In this document: positions 10,161 through 21,477 of the stretch, piece after piece | Layout: every line of letters begins with the position of its first letter | How positions within the stretch are numbered: position 1 is the first letter of the stretch | From: Hymenopus coronatus | Lineage: Eukaryota; Arthropoda; Insecta; Mantodea; Hymenopodidae | Assembly: GCA_030762935.1 (NCBI GenBank) | Contig: CM060880.1 | Span: 14,749,001-14,813,000 of the forward strand | Reading direction: 5' to 3' | Length of the DNA: 64,000 nt | Position numbers and translations under genes: made by a program | Notes under the pieces: model-generated | Seen by the model: only the letters and a program-made list of their open reading frames with translations | What the model was told of the DNA's origin: nothing | The model's database searches: none

Positions 10161-10640
10161 GGTTCGATCTCCGTGGCCGTCTTACCTGAGAAATGGGATT
10201 TTTCGGGGCTTTCCCCGGAGTCGTTGGGCATGTTTCTTTCATCCCCCGAAGTTCCTGTCCCTCCATATCGTTTTCATTGTCATTTTATTCTTCCTTCATT
10301 CCGTTGGTTTCTTTCAATGTTGGAAGTGTCGGCGATGGTGCCCGGTGCGGCGTTACTATATCCGTCCCGGAATGCGGGGATGAAGACCGCCCACGGCGGG
10401 GACATTGGACGCTATGCGGGGCGGAATAACTTATCTGCTTGTTCCGAGTATCCGGGTGCTTCAATCTGGAAGCTGCAGGGACCCTGACATTGTTATACCG
10501 TCGCTCCTGGTCCCAACCGTCCATCCCTCACTCCCAGGGGCAACCGCTCCTGAAGCGCAGGTACAATAACCGCCTAGGTTCGGTCCAGAGTCCCCTTCGT
10601 CCGTATACTATTTCTAATCTTAGTCTAGTAATATCGAATT
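10161..10640 (+). mobile_element. SINE-F-like GC-rich repeat unit
   Basis: TTTCGGGGCTTTCCCCGGAG, CATCCCCCGAAGTTCCTGTC and the following pyrimidine-rich text align with 29690-29780 and more weakly with 49010-49090. GGTTCGATCTCC at its left could be a B-box remnant. It has overlapping open frames but looks like repeat sequence, not a gene. Confidence 0.5.
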
Positions 10641-10835
10641 GGAACTTTATTTACGAACGTTCTTTAACTGCTGTTTCTCAGCGTCCCATTCTATACTGGG
10701 CGTGAAAGACCACTTAATTTTGCTTAGAGGCCTCTCTCTCAGGCTTGAGGTTCTTTTATGTGCCGTAAATCTACGACACGGGACCAACGGCTTTACTTCC
10801 CTTTCGAAGGAAGCCATGCTAAGGATTTTTACCCC
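10641..10835 (-). mobile_element. SINE-A copy lacking its tRNA head
   Basis: The minus-strand tail and body are present (AGCATGGCTTCCTTCGAAAG, GATTTACGGCACATAAAAGA, TTAAAGAACGTTCGTAAATA). The tRNA-like head is missing where it joins the next HPE at 10836. SINE truncation usually affects the 5' end, consistent with this. Confidence 0.8.
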
Positions 10836-11304
10836 AACAATTATATACCGAGATTTTCCGGAAATGTTTTGAGGAACCCCGAATAAAGAACATTATTTTT
10901 AGAAAAAGGTCCGTTTCTCTGTCTGCGGGCAACATAACCCAAGTTACTATAATCCAAGGATACGATACGAAGAATTTCAGAAAAATCCCCCACTCCAAAC
11001 TATCCTTTGCGTGATTTTTTTCGAAATCTAACGATTTTGATTAAAATGCAATATATTAAAGACGTTAACATGGCAATTAAAATCAGAATTTCTTCGGAAT
11101 GGCCCATGAAATCCTGTTCATTCTCTATAGCTTTTGCATAACTGGTAAACCGTAATAGAGGGGGGGGGGACTTCACAAAAATGTAGATAAAACACGTAAT
11201 TTGTCATCCTTTTTTTAATTTTATTTTAATAGAGCTAACCATTTCAGAAATATTCCTTGTCATAGGTTAAACTTTTCTCATACAGGAATTTGTAACTCTA
11301 TTCC
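10836..11304 (-). mobile_element. HPE, hairpin end missing, interrupted by SINE-C
   Basis: It begins ATACCGAGATTTTCCGGAAA and runs to CAGGAATTTGTAACTCTATT, then breaks at a poly-T. GACGTTAACATGGCAATTAA and a G run (GAGGGGGGGGGAC) are variants of normal text. It resumes at 11567. Confidence 0.75.
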
Positions 11305-11566
11305 TTTTTTTTTTTTTTTTTTTTTTAATTTCATTTGTATAGCCCCCTTTAACTTCATTGGTCATTTCGGGGGCTTTGACTTGTGAAACTGTAGGTTCAG
11401 AAAATAAAGATAATAAACTTTATATTACTAAACGCACGCACATTCATACTTCCAGACTCTATGGGGGACAGAGAATTATTCTGGTTAAAGAATAATTCCC
11501 CGCCCCAGCCGGGAATTGAACCCGGGACCTCGGGGTGAGAAGTCAGCTCGACCACGGAGGTAGTCT
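11305..11566 (-). mobile_element. SINE-C copy inserted in an HPE
   Basis: Its minus-strand head GACTACCTCCGTGGTCGAGC and B-box GGTCCCGGGTTCAATTCCCG are tRNA-like. The body mentions the same CCTACAGTTTCACAAGTCAA text as 44683-44955, and it ends in a poly-A tail (seen here as about 22 T). Surrounding HPE text continues across it, so insertion was into that HPE. Confidence 0.88.
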
Positions 11567-11715
11567 CCTGTTTCTTTTGTTTTACTCCTCTCCATGCAAA
11601 GAGAACCGAATTTCAGTCACATAGCAACAGCTTTTAAAATATTTGACTATCGATTTACTCCAGTTAGTTATTTCCCTACTACTTAAAAGAAACAAATCAT
11701 TACAACCTTTTCTGG
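11567..11715 (-). mobile_element. Continuation of the HPE split by SINE-C
   Basis: TCCTGTTTCTTTTGTTTTAC, CACATAGCAACAGCTTTTAA and TTGACTATCGATTTACTCC belong to the HPE left third. It is cut short by SINE-B before its end. Confidence 0.7.
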
Positions 11716-11912
11716 TTTTTTTGTAGTTTAACGTCCTTTAACCTGGTTGGTCATATCGCACGTGAATGCAATTGGTGAGATGATGTTCAAATGATCTCGG
11801 GGTCCATGGAGCTTAAAGTTACTCGACACTCGTCTTCTCAGGATAAGGGAAAACCCCGAAAAAAGCCTTACCCGGGTAACTCGCCCTAAGCGAGATTCGA
11901 ACACACAACCAG
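11716..11912 (-). mobile_element. SINE-B copy, head incomplete
   Basis: Minus-strand B-box-like GTGTGTTCGAATCTCGCTTA, then TTCCCTTATCCTGAGAAGAC and GGTTAAAGGACGTTAAAC and an A-rich tail. The tRNA A-box part is missing. About 60 bases after it (11935-11990) resemble the HPE block around TTTTAATCAAAATCGTTAG. Confidence 0.8.
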
Positions 11913-12003
11913 ACTTTTTTATTATTATTTGAAAACAAATCTATATATGATGTAATAAACCAAAATCTTTAGGCAATTTCTGAGAATATAAACAAAAAAA
12001 AAA

Positions 12004-12845
12004 TCTAATGTGTTCCATTCACATGACTTTCTCTACAACTCTGCAATAAATTATTGTTATAAAGCTTATGCTTCTATTTAGTTACTGCTAATCGAGAAAA
12101 AATTAGCAGAAATAGTCTTATTACTTGCTTCCTTGTAAGCAGAAGCGAAATAAGAGAGTACCATAGGTTAAAGTGATAGTTAAAAGCTTGTTGCTATGTG
12201 ACTGAAGTTCCTTTGTTTGTATGGACACGAGTTTACAAAGTCCTGTATGAGAAAAGTATGTTTTTTATAGCTGAAACCAAAAACAAGGAATATCTCAACA
12301 ACAATCAACTCCACGAAAAAAATGAATATAACATAAATTGTGTGTTTTAATGTGCTCTACATTTGTTGTGTGGTAAGTTTTTTTTCCATCTCTCACGGTT
12401 TAGTATTTATGCAAAATTCCGTAAAATTGACCCAGAATAAAGTAGTCTTCAGAGGCTATTCCCAGAAAATTAAAAATATGCGTTTTATTTGTCAGGTAAA
12501 TATCTTTAATATACGATATTTTAATCAAAATCGTTAGCCATTTTTTAGAAAATCAAAATTTTCGAAAAAAGTTCCATGTAAAGGGTAGTTTGGGGTGGGG
12601 GATTTTTCTCAAAATCTTCGTGTCGCATCCCTGGAAGATACTAAACTTAAATACCAAGTTTGGTATTTTACCGACTTTTCGTTTTTGAGTTATCGTGTTC
12701 ACAGACGGACCTTTTTCTGAAAACACTTGTTTTGGACACAGGGGACCCTAAAACATATATTTCCGGTGAAATCCCGGTATCGAATTTTTTGGTGGAGAGC
12801 AATACCTTCTCTATACACTATGTAAATAGTGCGTTTAGAGAAAGT
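12004..12845 (+). mobile_element. HPE element, full length
   Basis: TCTAATGTGTTCCATTCACA starts after a run of A, and TTAGAGAAAGT ends it. The microsatellite is nearly absent (GTTCACAGACGGACC), which shows the (CA)n block is dispensable. The palindrome and the AAATACCAAGTTTGGTATTT motif are intact. Confidence 0.9.
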
Positions 12846-13424
12846 AATAATGAATAATATTCCATGTAAAGGTTACAGAATGGTGGCATTTTCTTGATAG
12901 CAGGATTCAAACCCGGGTCAAGAACACAGCCCCAAATATTCCAAAGAGCTTACGAAGTTTGTGTGTTAATGACATTTCGGAATGAGAGATGATGTAATAC
13001 TCAGGGCATCGAACTGGTTCCTCAGAAGTTGACTTAACAAACAAGCCTTTGATATAGCTTATTATTTATGAATTGGGCGTAATGTTGGCAAAGCTGTAGA
13101 GCAGTTTATTTTAGAACAAAGAGCTTCTTGACTGGTGGATGGATGTCAGAAAGTCATCTCTTTTCGCAACTGACTCAAGTATGTTTATTGATCTGACAAG
13201 CGTTTCTTGGCTTTATTTTAAAATTCTGCTCTGCCACTTGCTTGGCTAGGCATTTCCTCCCGGAAGACAGAACTCGGGCCACAGACCGTCAAATGGAGCA
13301 ATGTAAACAGTCGTTTTGTGGCACTGTAATTGAAGTAAAGAGGAACACAAGAAAAACCCATTTACGTGACCCACATTTAAACAAGGCCTACGAAAATTTC
13401 CTGATGAAATGGAAAAAAAAAAAA
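12846..13424. other. Single-copy spacer with a possible SINE scrap
   Basis: At about 12902-12922 the text AGGATTCAAACCCGGGTC is a minus-strand B-box lookalike, maybe a SINE remnant. A 70-codon open frame at 13242-13454 has no recognisable motif and runs into the next HPE. No credible gene. Confidence 0.4.
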
Positions 13425-14129
13425 TATGTGCGCCATTCACATGACTTTTTCTAGCTCTAAAAATATTTACTTCATGCTAATCAAGAAAGCATTAGCAGAA
13501 ACAGTCTTATTACTTGCTTCCTTGTAAGTAGAAGCGAAATAAGGGAGTACCATAGGCTAAAGTGAAAGCCAAAAGCTGGTTGCTATGTGACTGATGTTCC
13601 GTTGTTTGTATAGACAGGAGTTGACAGTTTCCTGTATGAGAAAAGTATAAGTTTTTTTAAAGCTGAAAACAAAAACAAGGAATATCCCAAAAACTATCAG
13701 CTTCACGAAAAAAATGTATATATTATAAATTGTGTGTTTTAGCGTACTCTTGTGTGGTAAGTTTTTTGCCATCTCTTACGGTTTAGCAGTTATGCAAAAT
13801 CCTGTAAAAATTCATCCAGAATGAAGTAGTTTTCAGAGACTATTCCCAGAAAATTGAAGATATACACTTTACTTGTCAGGTAAATATCTTTAATATACGA
13901 TATTTTAACTTAACTCGTTAGAGACATTTTTGAGAAACTCAAAATTTTCGAAAAAAGTTCCAGGTAAAGGGTAGTTTGGGGTGGGGGGATCTTTTTCAAA
14001 ATCTTCGTGTCGCATACTTGGAAGATACCAAACTTAAATACTAAGTTTGGGATCTTACAGACTTTTCGTTTTTGAGTTATCGTGTTCACAGACACACGGA
14101 CACACACCTTTTTCTGAAAATGCTTTTTT
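13425..14129 (+). mobile_element. HPE split by a nested HPE, left and central part
   Basis: It runs from GTGCGCCATTCACATGACTT to CTGAAAATGCTTTTTT, stopping in the T run that normally reads GCTTTTTTTGGATACAGGGG. It resumes at 15026 with the rest of that sentence. Confidence 0.88.
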
Positions 14130-15025
14130 ACTTTCTCTAGTCCCGTATGTACGATGTACATAGGGATAGAGATGTATTGTATTCCACTCAAAAATTCGAT
14201 ACCGAGATTTGACCGGAAATATATGTTTTAGGGTCCCCTGTATCCAAAAAAAGAATTTTCACAAAAAGGTCCGTGTGTGTGTGTGTCCGTGTGTCAGTGT
14301 CTGTGAACACGATAACTCAAAAACGAAAGGACGGTAAAGCACCAAACTTGGTATTTAAGTTTAATATATTTCAGGGATGCGACACGAAGATTTTGAGAAA
14401 AATCCTCCCATCCCAAACTACCCTTTACATGGAACTTTTTTCGAAAATTTTGATTTTCTTAAAAATGGCTCTAACGATTTTTATCAAAATATCGTATATT
14501 GAAGATATTTAGCTGACAAATAAAATGTATATCTTGAATTTTCTGGGAATAGCTTCTAAAGACCTTTTATTCTGGATGAATTTTGCTTAATTTGGCATAA
14601 CTAGTAAACCGTAAGAGATAGACAAAAACTTATTGTACAAAAAATGTAGGTCTTGTTATAATACGCAAGTTGTGCCTTTCCTTTTTTTCGTGGAGCTTAC
14701 GGTTTTCGAGTTATTCGGTGTTATTAGTTTCAGTTGTGAAGTACTTATACTTTTCTCAGACGGGAGTGTGCGGTTATCTTTTGTTCTACTCCTCGCCAAT
14801 AAAAGAAGGGATTTGTAATGACAATCGCATAACGACAGTTTTTAAAACATTTAACTATGGCTTTAGCCTGGTGTATTCCCTTATTTTTTCCTACTTATAA
14901 GGAACTAAATAATAAGAACATTGAGCTAATGAGTACCTCGATTAGCAAGGTGCAGAAAGAAGAATAATCTGTATAAGAAGTTTGTAGAACAGCTAGAGAA
15001 AGTCATGTGAGTGTAACACATCAGA
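14130..15025 (-). mobile_element. HPE subfamily B, nested in an A-type copy
   Basis: The start ACTTTCTCTAGTCCCGTATG then TACGATGTACATAGGGATAG has changed CCC and GGG arms that still pair. It ends CAGCTAGAGAAAGTCATGTG then AGTGTAACACATCAGA. It is complete and flanked by T runs on both sides. Confidence 0.92.
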
Positions 15026-15145
15026 TTTTTTTTTTATATAAGGGACCCTAAAACATATATTTCCGGTAAAATCTTATTATCGAATTTTTGGGTTCAATAC
15101 AATGCCTTTTCTATACACTATGTACATAGTACGTGTAGAGAAAGT
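15026..15145 (+). mobile_element. Last part of the split HPE
   Basis: TTTTATATAAGGGACCCTAA, CATATATTTCCGGTAAAATC and CACTATGTACATAGTACGTG then TAGAGAAAGT complete the copy begun at 13425. Confidence 0.88.
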
Positions 15146-15398
15146 AAAAATACAACGTCCATACTCAGTTTGATGCCAAAGCATATGAAACCTGAAGCAA
15201 CTACGTATTAGCTATCAACTTTGATGATAATATTCATGTTCATTATTAATATTACACCAACCATGTGCAGTAATGGCTAAAGTATTAAAGTTGGCATCAC
15301 GTATTTTTAAAGTAAAATTTAATTTTAGTTCTATTTGTATTCTTCCTTATTTATGAACGATCCTGTATATTTGTTATTGGTGTAAAAAGTCATATCAT

Positions 15399-15583
15399 AA
15401 AAGTCCTTTAACCTCGTTGGCCATCTCGGGCGATGAATGAAATTGGTGAAGTGAGCTCAAATGATCTTGGGGTCCATGGTTACTCGACATTTGTCTTCTC
15501 AGATTAAGGGAAAACCCTTAAATAAACCTTCGAACTCGCGACCTGTGAGACAGACACGTTACCACCCCACTACCCAGGAGGGC
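15399..15583 (-). mobile_element. SINE-B copy
   Basis: The minus strand reads GCCCTCCTGGGTAGTGGGGT then GGTAACGTGTCTGTCTCAC, B-box GTCGCGAGTTCGAAGG, and GTAACCATGGACCCCAAGAT. Part of the spacer after the B-box is deleted. No long A tail remains. Confidence 0.8.
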
Positions 15584-16070
15584 AACAATAAAATAACGTT
15601 TTAATTTACTCGGAATCGGGGTAAAGTGTCGATGAGGAGCGCATGTGGCCCTTGGGCCGCTAGTTGTGCCACGTCTTACAGCCAAAAGTGAAGGTATAAA
15701 CAGGCACCTATGAAAACGGTAATACACCGCCAGCCTTTGTTTCAGCGAGCGGTTTCCATGACAACCAGAGGATGAAATATTTCTCACCTTTAGCTCGCAG
15801 AAAGAAACCTCTAATTAAAACAGTCCCCACTTGAAGTATCGCTCTCATAATGGAAGTCACTTCTTCTGAAGGAATTTAGCGAATAAAATAAGCTCATAAA
15901 GAATACTTGAGGCAGTTAATTTCCTTTTCTGAGGCTTAATTAAATGATCAAGTTTAAAAGTTTAGAAGGACTCAAGAGGATAACCAACTTTACGCTCTCC
16001 TTCACACATTCGCAAGATCATGTTGATAGAAACGACCACTTAGCACAGGGGTCACCAATTTTTGTTTTTT
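15584..16070. other. Spacer with possible old hAT-type ends
   Basis: GTGGCCCTTGGGCCGCTAGT at 15646 and CAGGGGTCACCAA at 16046 resemble hAT transposon terminal motifs. They are not in an arrangement that closes one element, and no transposase is present. Otherwise single-copy, AT-rich. Confidence 0.35.
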
Positions 16071-16820
16071 ACTTTCTCTACACGTACTATGTCCATAGTG
16101 TATAGAGAAGGTATTGTAATGCACCCAAAAATGTGATACCGAGATTTCACTAGAAATATGTTTTTGGGGTCCCCTGTATACAAAAAAGCATTTTCAGAAA
16201 AAAGGTCCGTGTGTGTGTCCGTGTGTCTGTGAACACGATAACTCAAAAATGGAAAGTCGCTAAAATACCAAACTTCGAAAATTTTGATTTTCTAAAAAAT
16301 GGCTTTAACGATTTTGATTAAAATATGGTATAATAAAGATATTTACCTGACAAATAAATTTCATATTTTGAATTTTCTGGGAATAGCCTCTGAAGACTAC
16401 TTTATTCTGAGTGAATTTTATAGAATTTTGCATAACTGCTAAACCGTAAGAAATGGACGAAATCTTATTACACAAAAAATGTAAAGCACTTTAAAACACG
16501 CATTTTATGTTGTATACATTTTTTTCGTGGAGCTGATCGTTTTTGAGATATTCCTTGTTTTTGGTTTCAGCTGTGAAAAACTTATACTTTTGTCAACTGC
16601 TGTCCATACAAAGGAACTTCAGTGACATAGCAACCATCTTTTGACTATCACTTTAACCTATGGTACTCTCTTATTCCGCTTTTACTTACAAGGAAGTAAG
16701 TAATAAGACTATTTCTGCTATTTTTTTCTGATTAGCATGAAGTAAATAGAAGTATAAGTTTTTTTAAGAATAATTTGTTGCAGAGATGTAGAGAAAGTCA
16801 TGTGAATGGTACACATAAGA
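16071..16820 (-). mobile_element. HPE with an internal deletion
   Basis: The palindrome ACTTTCTCTACACGTACTAT and the end GTGAATGGTACACATAAGA are present. Text jumps from AAAATACCAAAC to TTCGAAAATTTTGA, so the CGACACGAAGATTTT block (about 100 bases) is lost. It follows the CAGGGGTCACCAA motif directly. Confidence 0.88.
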
Positions 16821-17116
16821 TTTTTTTGATTGATGTGACAAATTTCTACTACTACGTTTTTACTGGACGCAAGTTAACATTATCACATCTAACCTGGTTG
16901 TTATAGAAACAAAAGAAATCGCAATACTCATATGGACACAAAAAGCACATGTGCGGTAAGTATAGGTAAAACAGTTGTATGGCACACTAACGTGTACCTT
17001 TCTCTGGAATTAATGTAGAACTTTCCACTCTTCTTTTATTTCTCTGATCTCTAACATAACTTTCTCCATAGTAAGATTGTCAAATCGATTCTAATTGGGG
17101 TACTACAGATAAAAAC

Positions 17117-17924
17117 CTGATGTGTTACATTCACATGACTTTTTCTAGATGTTCCAAATGCGAACAACTGTTATAACAAATTATTTTTTTATCTACTTCA
17201 TGCTCATCGAGATAAAAATTGGCAGAATGGGTCTTATTACTTATTTGTAAGTAGAAGGGAAATAAGGGAATGCGTTATGCTAAAGCAATAATCAAATCGT
17301 TTAAAAGCTGCTTGCTATCTGAAACAATTGAGGTATGATTTGCTTTACGTGGTCCCGTTTGAGAAAAGTGAGTTTAAAACTGAAACCAATAACAAGGAAT
17401 ATCTCAAAAATGGTCAACTCCACGAAAAAAACAAACTATATGGCATATTGTGTTTTAATGAGATCTACTTTTTTTTTTCTGTACCGAGATTTTAACTTTT
17501 ACGGTTTACCAACTATGTAATATTCATCCAGATTAAAGAGAAATTTAAGGCTATTTTCAGAAGATTCAAAATAAACATTTTATTTGTGATGTATTTTAAT
17601 CAAAATTGCTAAAGCCATTTTGAGAGGCTCATAAATTTCGAAAATTGTTCCATGTAAAGCGTTTTTTGGTGTGGGGGGGATTTTTCTCAAAACCTTCGTG
17701 TCACATCCCTGGAAGATACTAAACTTAAATACCAAGTTTGGTATTTTACCGCCTTTTCGTTTTTGATTTATCGTGTTCACAGATACACTCAGACCTTTTT
17801 CTATTTTTTTTTTGATTCACGGGGTTCTAAAACATGTATTTCCGGTGTGATCTCGGTATGGAATTTTTGGGTGCATTACAATACCTTGTCTATACACTAT
17901 GTACATAGTACGTGTAGAGAAAGT
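17117..17924 (+). mobile_element. HPE element, full length
   Basis: CTGATGTGTTACATTCACAT starts it and GTACGTGTAGAGAAAGT ends it. The microsatellite is reduced to CAGATACACTCAGACC. The left-hand blocks are more diverged than most (TAAAGCAATAATCAAATCG). Confidence 0.88.
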
Positions 17925-18237
17925 AAAAAGTGAACAAAAATACCTAGTCGACTTAATAGGTAGGTGGTAGAGAAAGTATTTGCTATTTTTAGGAAATGCG
18001 AACATATATATTTAGTGTGCGGAGTCTGGAATGTGACATCAGCGGCCAACTCGGGGAGGGCAAGGACCTGCAGTGGAGAATATTGTAATGTTGCACAACC
18101 TGCGCCAGTAGTCAGCCCGGTGTAATTGTTTGTGTTTCGTAACTGAGAGAGGGATTCCAGCGCTCCTGGGGCGAATATAGATGACAGGAAGTAGTCGCAG
18201 ATCCTACATACACTTTACAGAATGCGTTTTGTATCCA
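17925..18237. other. Single-copy stretch, nothing recognised
   Basis: Moderately GC-rich text without splice-framed exon, tRNA motif or repeat seen elsewhere in the window. Confidence 0.4.
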
Positions 18238-18306
18238 GCTCTCTCAGTATATACATAGTGTATTGAGAAGGTATATTTCACCGTAAGGTCCCCTGTACTC
18301 AAAAAA
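18238..18306 (-). mobile_element. HPE hairpin-side scrap interrupted by next copy
   Basis: CTCTCAGTATATACATAGTG then TATTGAGAAGG, TTTCACCGTAAGGTCCCCTG, then an A run where a plus HPE starts. Matching continuation occurs at 19064 (TTTTTTGAAAATGTGTATTT, GTGGACATGACTCAAAAATG). Confidence 0.65.
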
Positions 18307-19063
18307 TCTTATATATTCAATTCACATTACTTTCTCTACATCTCTGTAACAAATTATTGACAAAAACCATATTCTTCTATCTACATTATGATAATCGAGA
18401 CAAACATTAGCAGAAATTGTCTTAATTACTTGCTTCCTTGTAAGTAGAAGGAAAATAAGAGAATACACTAGATTAAAGTTATAGTCAAATCTTTTAAAAG
18501 CTGGTTGCCACGTGGATGAAATCCGTTGCTATGCAGGGCCAGGAGTTTACAAGCTTTCTGTGTGAGATTAAGTTAAAGTATTTTAAATCTGAAACATATA
18601 ACAAGGAGTATCTCAGAAATGGTCAACTCCGCGAAAAAAATGTATGTAACATAAATTGTGTGCTTTAACGTGATCTACATTTTTTGTGCAATACATTTTG
18701 GTCTAACTTTTACGGTTTACCACTTATACAAAATTCCACAAAATTCAACCAGAATGAACAGCTCTTCAGAGGTTATTCCCAGAAAATTCAAGATATACAT
18801 TTTATTTGGCATGTAAATATCTTAAATATATGAGATTTTAATCAAAATCGTTAGAGCCATTTTTGAGAAAACCAAAATGTTCGAATATTTTTCCATTAAA
18901 AGGGTAGTTTGGAGTGGGGGGAATTTTTCTTGAAAATCTTCGTGTCCTATACTTGGAAGGTATCAGACTTAAATACCAAGTTTGGTATTTAACGGTCTTT
19001 TCGTTATGCTGTCCACAGACACACACACACGAATATTTTTCTAATTTTTTTTTTCATTCAGGT
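18307..19063 (+). mobile_element. HPE lacking its hairpin end
   Basis: From TCTTATATATTCAATTCACA to TTTTTTTTTCATTCAG. The block with AAATACCAAGTTTGGTATTT is intact, but the closing palindrome is missing, so its 3' side was lost by deletion before or after nesting. Confidence 0.8.
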
Positions 19064-19165
19064 AAGTGGATTTTTTTTTTGAAAATGTGTATTTATGTTT
19101 GTTTCTGTGGACATGACTCAAAAATGAAAAGTCGGTAAACTGATGTCAGTACCAAACTTGTCAAA
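19064..19165 (-). mobile_element. HPE central fragment
   Basis: GAAAATGTGTATTTATGTTT and GACATGACTCAAAAATGAAA then AGTCGGTAAAC match the minus-oriented core around the microsatellite. It is probably the continuation of the scrap at 18238. Confidence 0.55.
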
Positions 19166-19376
19166 ACCAGGTGTTTCTGATAGTTACTCACCGAGCTTTG
19201 AGGTTCACTAGTGGACTCAATTCATCGTTTCACATACCTACAAGTAAGAAAAAGAAAAACTTATTAAAATGTGAAAAACTTTGCATAACCTCTGAAGATA
19301 CTTCCTTACAGTGTAAAACAAAATGACACAAGTCATTCTATGCATATTTTAGCAGAGAGCAGTAAAATACAAATAA

Positions 19377-20224
19377 TCTGATGTGCAACACTCACATGAC
19401 TTTCTCTAGCTGTTCTACAAACTTCATGCATAAGATTCTTCCTCTTTCTGCATCTTGCTAATCGAGGTACTCATTAGCACAATGTTCTTATTAGTTAGTT
19501 CCGTATAAGTAGGAAGAAAATAAGGGGTTACACTATGCTAAACCAATAGTCAAATGTTTTAAAAGCTGTCGTTATGCGATTGTCATTACAAATCGCTTCT
19601 TTTCTTGGCCAGGAGTAAAACAAAAGAAAAACGGACACTCCCGTCTGAGAAAAGTATAAGTACTTCACAACTGAAACTAATAAAAATGAATACCTAGAAA
19701 ACGGTAAGCTCCACGAGAAAAATGTATATGACATAACTTGTGTATTTAAAAAAAAACCTATCTCTTACGGTTTACTAGTTATGCCAAATTAAGCAAAATT
19801 CATCCAGAATAAACAGGTCTTCAGAAGCTATTCCCAAAAAATTCAAGATATACATTTTATTTGTCAGGTAAATATCTTTAATACACCATATTTTAATCAA
19901 AATCGTTAGCCATTTTTAAGAAAATCAAAATTTTCGAAAAAAGTTGCATGTAAAGGGTAGTTGGGGGCGGAGATTTTCTTTAAAATCTTCGTGTCGCATC
20001 CTTGGAAGATACCAAACTTAAATACCAAGTTTGGTATTCAACGGTGTTTTCGTTTTTGAACTATGCTGTCCACAGACACACACACGGACCTGTTTCTAAA
20101 AATGCTTTTTTTGGATTCAGGGGGACCCAAAACATGTATTTCCGGTGAAATCTCGGTATCGACTTTTTGAGTGCAATACAATACCTTCTCTATACACTAT
20201 CTACATAGTACATATAGAGAAAGT
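19377..20224 (+). mobile_element. HPE subfamily B, full length
   Basis: It begins TCTGATGTGCAACACTCACA then TGACTTTCTCTAGCTGTTCT, the B-type left end, and ends CATATAGAGAAAGT. The palindrome CACTATCTACATAGTACATA has one arm change. The core carries a short CA run. Confidence 0.9.
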
Positions 20225-20606
20225 AATATATGGGAATAAAACTATAAAATTACTGTATAAAATAATAGAGAAAATAGAAAATAAAATATATGTAAATTAA
20301 TCTTTTTTTCGCAATTAAAAGTTTAAATTCTTCTTTTGATATTCCTGCCAAAGGCAGTACTAAAAAGTGCTTCAAATGACATGAGTGTTAGGTGATAGGC
20401 AATGGACTGGCAATCCATTCAAAGCCAAATGTTGCAAGTTCAAATCTCAGTGATTGTGGTAAAGGACGGGGAGAGCCCAAGTAAAATAATCGGTGTCAAG
20501 CTTGGTAGCTAATGAGATCACATTTGATTGCAGTTATGTGTGTTTTACTCTTTTATTTTTTTTAAAAAATCACTGCAATTTTACGGTAAAAATTGTATAT
20601 ATTTTT
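20225..20606. other. Spacer with a tRNA-like or SINE fragment at about 20390-20500
   Basis: GGCAATGGACTGGCAATCCA followed by GTTGCAAGTTCAAATCTCAG resembles an anticodon arm and B-box of a tRNA-derived SINE on the plus strand. There is no intact acceptor stem, so a functional tRNA is unlikely. The rest is AT-rich. Confidence 0.4.
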
Positions 20607-21477
20607 ACTTTCTCTATAGGAACTATGTACATAGTGTATAGAGAATGTATTGCACTCCACCAAAAAATTCGATATCGGGATTTCACCGGAAATATATGTT
20701 TTAGGGTCCCCTGTATCCAAAAAAAGTATTTTCAGAAAAAGGTCCGTGTGTGTGTGTCCGTGTGTCTGTGAACATGATAACTCAAAAACGAAAAGTAGCT
20801 AAAATACCAAACTTGGTATTTAAGTTCAGTATCTTTCAGGGATGCGACACGAAGATTTTGAGAACCCCCCCCCAAATACCCTTTACATTGAACTTTTTTC
20901 GAAAATTTTGATTTTCTTAAAAATGGCTCTAAGGATTTTGATTAAAATATCGTATATTAAAGATATTTACCTGACAAATAAAATGTTTATCTTGAATTTC
21001 TTGGGAATAGCTTCTAAAGAGCTGTTTATTCTGCATGAATTTTGTTTAATTTGGCATAACTAATAAACCGTAAGAGATAGACAAAAACTTACTATACAAA
21101 AAATGTAGGCCTTGTTAAAATACGCAATTTACGTCATATACATTTTTTTTCGTGGAGCTTACCGTTTTCGAGGTATTCATTTTTAATAGTTTCAGTTGTG
21201 AAGTACTTATACTTTTCTCAGACGGGAGTGTCAGTTTTTCTTTTGTTCTACTCCTGGCCAAGAAAAGAAGCGATTTGTAATGACAATCGCATAACGACAG
21301 CGTTTAAAACATTTGACTATCGATTTAGCCTAGTGTATTCCCTTATTTTCTTCCTACTTATAAGGAACTAAGTAATAAGAACATTGTGTTGATTAATAAG
21401 GTGCAGAAAGAAGAATAATCGTATGTAAGAAGTTTGTAGAACGGCTAGAGAAAGTCATGAGAGTGTAACACATCAGA
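20607..21477 (-). mobile_element. HPE element, full length, B-type left end
   Basis: ACTTTCTCTATAGGAACTAT then GTACATAGTGTATAGAGAAT forms the terminal palindrome. It ends GGCTAGAGAAAGTCATGAGA then GTGTAACACATCAGA. The body switches from A-like to B-like text, so it may be a recombinant between subfamilies. Confidence 0.9.

Noticed and set aside
13242..13454. 70-codon open frame as a gene
   Set aside because: No motif, and its end lies inside the left terminus of an HPE.
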